From Clostridia bacterium (lineage in GTDB: Bacteria > Bacillota > Clostridia > Oscillospirales > Acutalibacteraceae), in contig CAAFXQ010000221.1 in assembly GCA_900767015.1 (NCBI GenBank), forward strand, positions 1-5,454: DNA of 5,454 nucleotides, given 5' to 3'. The notes below the pieces were generated by a model. The model was not told the origin of the DNA. It searched no databases and saw only the letters and a list, made by a program, of their open reading frames with translations. Made by a program: the position numbers and the translations under genes. Position 1 is the first letter of the stretch. Every line of letters starts with the position of its first letter. Below, piece by piece: positions 1 to 3,716 of this stretch.

Positions 1-562
1 CAAAGGTGTTTTCGAAAATCGTCAGATCCTTTGCGACGGCGCTAAGAAATTTTAAAACATGAAACTGCGCCTGATTCGGAAAACGTACCGCACCGACCGT
101 TTTCACAGGAAGCGGTACGCTTTCGGCAAATCCTGATTTGAACCCGATTTTGTCAAGTGCCCGCAGCTCGTCCTCAAGCTTCTTTTTGTTATCGACCGAA
201 TAAACAAAGCTGTCTTTGACCTCAAAATCGCAGTCGATTTTGCGGCTCATTATCTCATACCGCCTTAAAGCGTTTTCGTTCGCACAAAGGTATTTTCGTG
301 CGTTTTCTACCCCGACGCTTTTTAAAAGCTTGGCGTAAATCAGCCCATGCTGACTTGTGAGCTTGGCGGTCGTGTTTCCCGTCGTTCCCGAACAGATTTT
401 CCCCTTTTCGGCGACCACACAGTCCACGCCGTTTGCCTTTAGAAAATATGCCGTCAGAATTCCCGCAATTCCGCCGCCGATGATAAGCACATCGGTATGC
501 TTGTCGCCGTGAAGCGCCGGAAAAGAGGGCATTTTTGTCTCTTCATGCCATATTGATTCCAT
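1..562 (-). CDS. FAD-dependent oxidoreductase, DAO/DadA type (N-terminal part, cut by window edge)
   Basis: The reading frame is open from an ATG at 562 down to base 1 and gives 187 residues without a stop; the C-terminus lies outside the window. Residues 24-53 form a classic FAD-binding Rossmann start: a hydrophobic strand, GGGIAG at 29-34 (GxGxxG) and an acidic residue at the end of the second strand (E52). The stretch GTTGNTTAKLTSQHG (59-73) is, from memory of the family, characteristic of DAO-type flavoproteins that carry a C-terminal Rieske 2Fe-2S domain (Bacillus YhfW-like). Whether a Rieske domain follows here cannot be seen. Such enzymes oxidise amines or amino acids, or pass electrons through the Rieske centre; the substrate is unknown. 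The protein is predicted to be cytosolic, with no signal peptide visible. The start is supported by GAGGAG five bases upstream. The gene is divergent from the aminotransferase gene. The family call is firm and the Rieske fusion is inferred. Confidence 0.88.
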   Translation of the reverse strand, partial: MESIWHEETKMPSFPALHGDKHTDVLIIGGGIAGILTAYFLKANGVDCVVAEKGKICSGTTGNTTAKLTSQHGLIYAKLLKSVGVENARKYLCANENALRRYEIMSRKIDCDFEVKDSFVYSVDNKKKLEDELRALDKIGFKSGFAESVPLPVKTVGAVRFPNQAQFHVLKFLSAVAKDLTIFENTF

Positions 563-567
563 AAACT

Positions 568-573
568 CTCCTC
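568..573 (-). promoter_or_regulatory. Ribosome binding site of the FAD oxidoreductase
   Basis: On the minus strand GAGGAG lies five bases before the ATG at 562. It is a near-ideal Shine-Dalgarno sequence and fixes the start of the leftward gene, giving a 23-residue lead before the first FAD-binding strand. Confidence 0.8.
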
Positions 574-605
574 AGATATCGCTTTTCGCCTTGTCTTATA
601 CGGTT

Positions 606-611
606 AGTATA
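606..611 (-). promoter_or_regulatory. Possible -10 element for the leftward oxidoreductase gene
   Basis: Reading leftward, TATACT lies 43 bases before the ATG and matches five of six bases of the sigma-A -10 consensus. No good -35 hexamer sits 16-18 bp upstream, and the TG two bases before it is one base off the extended -10 position. It is the best leftward candidate in the 226-bp divergent gap but is weak on its own. Confidence 0.3.
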
Positions 612-670
612 AACAAAACGCAGGCGGCCTATTCGCTGCGATGCGTCTCCGACGGCAACATGCACAAGAA

Positions 671-699
671 ATTCATATATATTTTAATCATTATAATAA
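671..699 (+). promoter_or_regulatory. AT-rich UP-element-like tract upstream of the aminotransferase promoter
   Basis: The 29 bases directly before the -35 hexamer contain only two G or C bases, with runs such as TATATATTTT and TTATAATAAT. This placement and composition fit an UP element contacted by the RNA polymerase alpha C-terminal domain, which would raise promoter strength. It also fits plain intergenic AT richness, so the functional reading is an inference. Confidence 0.4.
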
Positions 700-728
700 T
701 TGACTTTTGTCCGTTTTTGGAGTATAAT
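700..728 (+). promoter_or_regulatory. Strong sigma-A-type promoter of the aminotransferase/aldolase operon
   Basis: The -35 hexamer TTGACT (700-705) matches five of six consensus bases. The -10 hexamer TATAAT (723-728) is a perfect match. The spacer is the optimal 17 bp. Transcription would start near 735, leaving a leader of about 54 nt before the ATG at 789. It is the clearest promoter in the window and suggests strong expression unless repressed. Confidence 0.85.
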
Positions 729-739
729 GTCAAGGAATA

Positions 740-755
740 GTGAGCAGTGACTCAC
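740..755. promoter_or_regulatory. Short inverted repeat just after the predicted transcription start (operator or 5' hairpin candidate)
   Basis: GTGAG (740-744) and CTCAC (751-755) are perfect inverted copies separated by six bases, spanning about +6 to +21 relative to the predicted start. The position suits either a repressor operator or a small hairpin at the mRNA 5' end. Five-base arms can arise by chance, so this is a candidate only. Confidence 0.3.
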
Positions 756-775
756 CGAAGAAAAATCTATTTATC

Positions 776-781
776 AGGAGG
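776..781 (+). promoter_or_regulatory. Ribosome binding site deciding the aminotransferase start
   Basis: A perfect AGGAGG lies seven bases before the ATG at 789. It favours that ATG over an in-frame GTG at 747, which would place the ribosome site inside the coding region and sits only about 12 bases from the predicted transcription start. Confidence 0.88.
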
Positions 782-788
782 AATAGCA

Positions 789-2276
789 ATGGATACAAGA
801 TTTGCTATATCAGAGTATCTCGACGCAGAGGCTGTAACCGAAAAACTCGACAACCTTATCAAGCAGCCGATCTACACCATCAAGCCCGAAGTTCTCAAGG
901 ATTATGAAGAAAACTACTTTGAAAAGAAGTGCCAGAAGTCCAAGGCTATGATCACCGAAGCCAAACAGATTATCCCCGGCGGTGTTCAGCATAACCTTGC
1001 TTTCAACTATCCGTTCCCCCTTGTTTTCACAAAGGCAGAGGGCGCAAAGCTTTATGATATCGACGGAAACGAATACTATGACTTCCTTCAGGCAGGCGGC
1101 CCGACCGTTCTCGGCTCGAACCCGAAAGTAGTCCGTGACCAGGTTATCGACCTTCTTAACACCTGCGGTCCGTCCACCGGTCTTTTCCATGAATTTGAAT
1201 ATAAACTTGCTAAGAAAATTGCCGACTCCATGCCGTCAGTCGATATGTTCCGTATGCTCGGTTCAGGTACTGAGGCTTGTATGTGCGCCTGCCGTGTTGC
1301 AAGACTTGCAACCAAGAAAAAGCACATCCTCAAGATGGGCGGCGCTTATCACGGCTGGTCCGATCAGCTCGGCTACGGTATCCGTATCCCCGGCTCGAAG
1401 TTCACCCAGGCAAGCGGTGTTCCCATCCGTCTTATGAGAGATACGCAGGAATTCTTCCCGAACGATCTTCACGACCTTGAAAAGAAGCTTCGCAGAAATC
1501 AGCTCAACGGCGGCACCGCTGCTGTATTCATTGAGCCGGTCGGCCCCGAAAGCGGTACAAGACCTCTTAGCAAGGACTTCAACAAGGGCGTTGAAAGACT
1601 TTGCCGCAAGTACGGCGCACTTCTCATCTTCGATGAGGTTGTAACAGGCTTCCGTATCGGTATGTCCGGTGCGCAGGGCTACTACGGTGTTGAACCCGAC
1701 CTTACCATCTTCGGTAAAGTTATCGCCGGCGGATATCCGGGCGCAGGCGGAATCGGCGGTAAGAGAGAATACATGAAGTACATGGGCGCAGGCCTTGACG
1801 CAAGCGGCATGAAGATCAAGAAAGCTTTCTGCGGCGGCACCATGGCGGCGACTCCGATTTCCTGCGTTGCCGGTTACTACACGCTTGAAGAAATCGACAA
1901 GCAGAATGCCTGCCAGAAAGCCGGTCTCATGGGCGACAGAATGACTGCCGGTCTCAACGCAATCATCGACAAGTACAATCTTCCGTTCGTAGCGTTCAAC
2001 CAGGGCTCCATCTGCCACATGGAAACCGTCGGCACCATGCACTTTGCCATCGACTGGAGCAAGCCGTGGCAGATTCCGGGCATTCTCAGCGCAACAAGCG
2101 AGCGCAAGACCGAAATGACCCACATGGGCGCCGCATACATGGCTGAGGGTCTTGTTACTCTTGCCGGCTCCCGTCTTTACACTTCGGCGGCTTACACCGA
2201 AGAGATGATCGACGATGCCCTTACCCGCTTTGACAAGGTATTTGCCAACGTTGCTGTCAAGGAAAGCAGCAAATAA
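789..2276 (+). CDS. Class III PLP-dependent aminotransferase, HemL-like (glutamate-1-semialdehyde aminomutase family)
   Basis: This 495-residue protein has the fold-type I PLP features of class III aminotransferases. GSGTEA (158-163) would bind the cofactor phosphate, with AYHG at 186-189. DEVVTGFR (282-289) carries the aspartate (D282) that pairs with the pyridine nitrogen. FGKVIAGGYP (308-317) carries the probable Schiff-base lysine K310, and GGT at 349-351 matches the phosphate-contacting loop of the neighbouring subunit. The overall pattern is closest to HemL. The chain is, however, some 65-70 residues longer than typical HemL (about 425-430), with an extra N-terminal section of about 55 residues before the KAMITEAKQIIPGG segment, and no haem genes are nearby. 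I therefore read it as a HemL-like aminotransferase or aminomutase of unknown substrate, not as haem synthesis. It is cytosolic, probably a dimer. It is the first gene of an operon with the tandem aldolase 67 nt downstream. The class call is firm and the substrate is unknown. Confidence 0.92.
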   Translation: MDTRFAISEYLDAEAVTEKLDNLIKQPIYTIKPEVLKDYEENYFEKKCQKSKAMITEAKQIIPGGVQHNLAFNYPFPLVFTKAEGAKLYDIDGNEYYDFLQAGGPTVLGSNPKVVRDQVIDLLNTCGPSTGLFHEFEYKLAKKIADSMPSVDMFRMLGSGTEACMCACRVARLATKKKHILKMGGAYHGWSDQLGYGIRIPGSKFTQASGVPIRLMRDTQEFFPNDLHDLEKKLRRNQLNGGTAAVFIEPVGPESGTRPLSKDFNKGVERLCRKYGALLIFDEVVTGFRIGMSGAQGYYGVEPDLTIFGKVIAGGYPGAGGIGGKREYMKYMGAGLDASGMKIKKAFCGGTMAATPISCVAGYYTLEEIDKQNACQKAGLMGDRMTAGLNAIIDKYNLPFVAFNQGSICHMETVGTMHFAIDWSKPWQIPGILSATSERKTEMTHMGAAYMAEGLVTLAGSRLYTSAAYTEEMIDDALTRFDKVFANVAVKESSK

Positions 2277-2277
2277 A

Positions 2278-2289
2278 ATTATGCATAAT
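2278..2289. repeat. Perfect 12-bp palindrome in the intercistronic gap
   Basis: ATTATGCATAAT is fully self-complementary and begins two bases after the aminotransferase stop codon, directly abutting the GC-rich hairpin at 2290. About one such palindrome is expected by chance in a window of this size, so only its location makes it notable. Confidence 0.35.
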
Positions 2290-2311
2290 GGGGCAGGTAT
2301 TTGCCTGCCCC
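2290..2311 (+). terminator. Intercistronic hairpin (weak terminator, attenuator or RNA-stability element)
   Basis: GGGGCAGG (2290-2297) and CCTGCCCC (2304-2311) form a perfect 8-bp GC-rich stem with a 6-nt loop. The following sequence, CGTTTCTGAT, has only a broken T run, so full termination is unlikely. Between two co-directional genes with no clear promoter in the gap, it more likely reduces read-through or protects the upstream mRNA from 3' exonucleases, giving more aminotransferase than aldolase message. Confidence 0.55.
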
Positions 2312-2330
2312 GTTTCTGATTATTACGAAA

Positions 2331-2335
2331 AGGAG
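2331..2335 (+). promoter_or_regulatory. Ribosome binding site deciding the aldolase start
   Basis: AGGAG, within AAAAGGAG, lies eight bases before the ATG at 2344. The in-frame GTG at 2335 begins on the last base of this site and cannot be the start, so the protein begins MDILEAKK. Confidence 0.85.
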
Positions 2336-2343
2336 TGTTCTTT

Positions 2344-3570
2344 ATGGATATTCTTGAAGCCAAGAAAATCGTTGTTGAGGCCGGAAAAAGACTTGTCTCC
2401 TCGGGCCTTATCGCAAGAACCTGGGGCAACGTCAGCTGCCGTGTTGACGACAAGCGCTTTGTTATCACGCCGAGCGGCCGTGCTTACGAAACCCTGACCC
2501 CCGACGAAATTGTTCTTGTCAACATTGACGACCTTTCCTACGAGGGCGACATCAAGCCGTCAAGCGAAAAAGGCATTCATGCCAAGTGCTACGAGCTTCG
2601 CCCCGAGACAAACTTTGTTATCCACACGCATCAGATGTATGCTTCGATTATCAGCGCATTAGGCTACGACATCAACGGAATTGACGGCGAAAGCCGGGAC
2701 ATCATCGGCGACAACATTCCCGTCTCCTCTTACGGACTTTCGGGTACGGGCAAGCTGAAAAATGCCGTTGTCGAAGCGCTCAAGCGTTCGGATTCCAAGG
2801 CGGTCATCATGAAGCATCACGGTGCTGTCTGCCTCGGTGCGGACTATGACGATGCGTTCAAGGTCGCTTCCGAGCTTGAAAAGGTCTGTGAGCGTTACAT
2901 TCTCGACCGTTATGAGGTACTTACCCAGACAACCGCCGAAAGCTTCACGGACGTCTGCAATTATGTTGCCGATGTCAAGAGAAGAGGCGACGCCCTTTGC
3001 AAGCCGCTTGACGCTTACGACAGCACAAGAGAGGGCAACGTTGTTGTTCTCAAGAACAAGGACGGAAGCGAAAAGGCGACCATCGCTCTGAAGAAGAGAA
3101 TGCTGATCTTAGGCGACGAAATGCCCAAGGAAGCCGAGCTTCACTGTGCGATTTACGAAAAGCGTCAGGACGCAGGCGCAATTGTTCATTCTGATGATGA
3201 GTCGGTTCTCTCCGCATCAAAAGTTGTTGTCAAGAAGCTTCGTCCGCTGATTGACGACTTTGCGCAGATTGCCGGCACAACCATCAAAACCGTCGGCTTC
3301 GATCCGGACGACGCCAAAAAGACCGGCAAAAAGGTTGCAAATGCTTTCGGTAAACACAAGAACGCTGTCCTCTTAAAGGACAACGGTGCAGTCTGCATCG
3401 GTACGAGCGAGGACGAGGCGGAAGCTACGGCTATCGTGACGGCGAAAAACTGCAAGACCTTTGTTGCCACAAGAATGTTCAAGGAGCCGAAGTATGTCGG
3501 CGCGATCGACTGCTTCCTTGAAAACTTCGTGTACAGAGTCAAGTATTCCAAGCAGAAGAATAAGAAATAA
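2344..3570 (+). CDS. Tandem class II aldolase/adducin-family protein with a degenerate second domain
   Basis: This 408-residue protein holds two class II aldolase/adducin domains; single-domain relatives such as L-fuculose-1-phosphate aldolase or L-ribulose-5-phosphate 4-epimerase are about 210-230 residues. Domain 1 (about 1-205) is complete: WGNVS at 27-31 and TPSG at 42-45 (phosphate-site motifs), PSSE with catalytic-type E75, zinc ligands H94 and H96 in IHTH, and H159 in KHHG. Domain 2 (about 230-400) aligns with the rear part of the fold. PKE places E263 opposite E75 and H282 opposite H94, but D284 replaces H96 and N347 (in KDNG) replaces H159. The GNVS and TPSG motifs are absent. Domain 1 probably performs retro-aldol or epimerase chemistry on a phosphorylated sugar or hydroxy-carbonyl substrate. 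Domain 2 is probably structural or regulatory. It is cytosolic. It is the second gene of the operon and is followed by a strong terminator. The substrate is not predictable. Confidence 0.88.
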   Translation: MDILEAKKIVVEAGKRLVSSGLIARTWGNVSCRVDDKRFVITPSGRAYETLTPDEIVLVNIDDLSYEGDIKPSSEKGIHAKCYELRPETNFVIHTHQMYASIISALGYDINGIDGESRDIIGDNIPVSSYGLSGTGKLKNAVVEALKRSDSKAVIMKHHGAVCLGADYDDAFKVASELEKVCERYILDRYEVLTQTTAESFTDVCNYVADVKRRGDALCKPLDAYDSTREGNVVVLKNKDGSEKATIALKKRMLILGDEMPKEAELHCAIYEKRQDAGAIVHSDDESVLSASKVVVKKLRPLIDDFAQIAGTTIKTVGFDPDDAKKTGKKVANAFGKHKNAVLLKDNGAVCIGTSEDEAEATAIVTAKNCKTFVATRMFKEPKYVGAIDCFLENFVYRVKYSKQKNKK

Positions 3571-3589
3571 GCGATATGAATAAAATGAA

Positions 3590-3631
3590 CGCAGAGGCTG
3601 TCATAAGAACCGACAGCCTCTGCGCTTTTTT
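3590..3631 (+). terminator. Intrinsic terminator of the aminotransferase/aldolase operon
   Basis: A perfect 13-bp stem pairs 3590-3602 with 3612-3624 (core GCAGAGGCTGTC) around a 9-nt loop, followed by C and six T residues (3626-3631). It begins 20 bases after the aldolase stop codon. Stem strength and T tract are those of a typical Rho-independent terminator, and it separates this unit from the secreted-protein gene. Confidence 0.93.
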
Positions 3632-3646
3632 GAGATAAAATTACAC

Positions 3647-3675
3647 TTGATTTTCTTTTGATTATATGGTAGATT
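3647..3675 (+). promoter_or_regulatory. Candidate promoter for the secreted-protein gene
   Basis: TTGATT (3647-3652) and TAGATT (3670-3675) are separated by 17 bp and each matches four of six sigma-A consensus bases. The placement, just after the terminator and about 40 bases before the start codon, is right. An alternative is TTACAC at 3641 with TATATG at 3663 (16-bp spacer). A promoter is expected in this gap because of the terminator, but the exact hexamers are uncertain. Confidence 0.45.
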
Positions 3676-3700
3676 GTTCCTATCACATGAATCACTTATT

Positions 3701-3706
3701 AAGGAG
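3701..3706 (+). promoter_or_regulatory. Ribosome binding site of the secreted protein
   Basis: AAGGAG ends ten bases before the ATG at 3717. The next ATG, at 3725, is in another frame that does not give the signal peptide, so this site supports 3717. Confidence 0.75.
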
Positions 3707-3716
3707 TTGTACCTAT

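Noticed and set aside
619..640. CGCAG...CTGCG inverted repeat followed on the minus strand by TTTTGTTT, resembling a leftward terminator
   Set aside because: Only five base pairs form, the loop is 12 bases, the inner bases do not pair and the T run is broken. It would lie upstream of the oxidoreductase start with no leftward gene visible to terminate.
747..788. Upstream GTG start that would add 14 residues to the aminotransferase
   Set aside because: The perfect AGGAGG at 776-781 points to the ATG at 789 and would otherwise be inside the coding region. The GTG is only about 12 bases from the predicted transcription start.
789..2276. Assignment as hemL, glutamate-1-semialdehyde 2,1-aminomutase of haem synthesis
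   Set aside because: The fold and motifs fit, but the length excess, the operon partner (a class II aldolase) and the absence of neighbouring haem genes do not support that specific role.
2335..2343. GTG start adding three residues to the aldolase
   Set aside because: The GTG overlaps the last base of its own Shine-Dalgarno sequence, so the ATG at 2344 with eight-base spacing is preferred.
1263..2468. Long minus-strand open frame of about 400 codons opposite the aminotransferase and the start of the aldolase
   Set aside because: It lies antisense to a gene with clear PLP-enzyme motifs, runs across two genes and their gap, has no supporting ribosome site seen, and its translation shows no recognisable domain. 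It is a by-product of the codon bias of the real genes.
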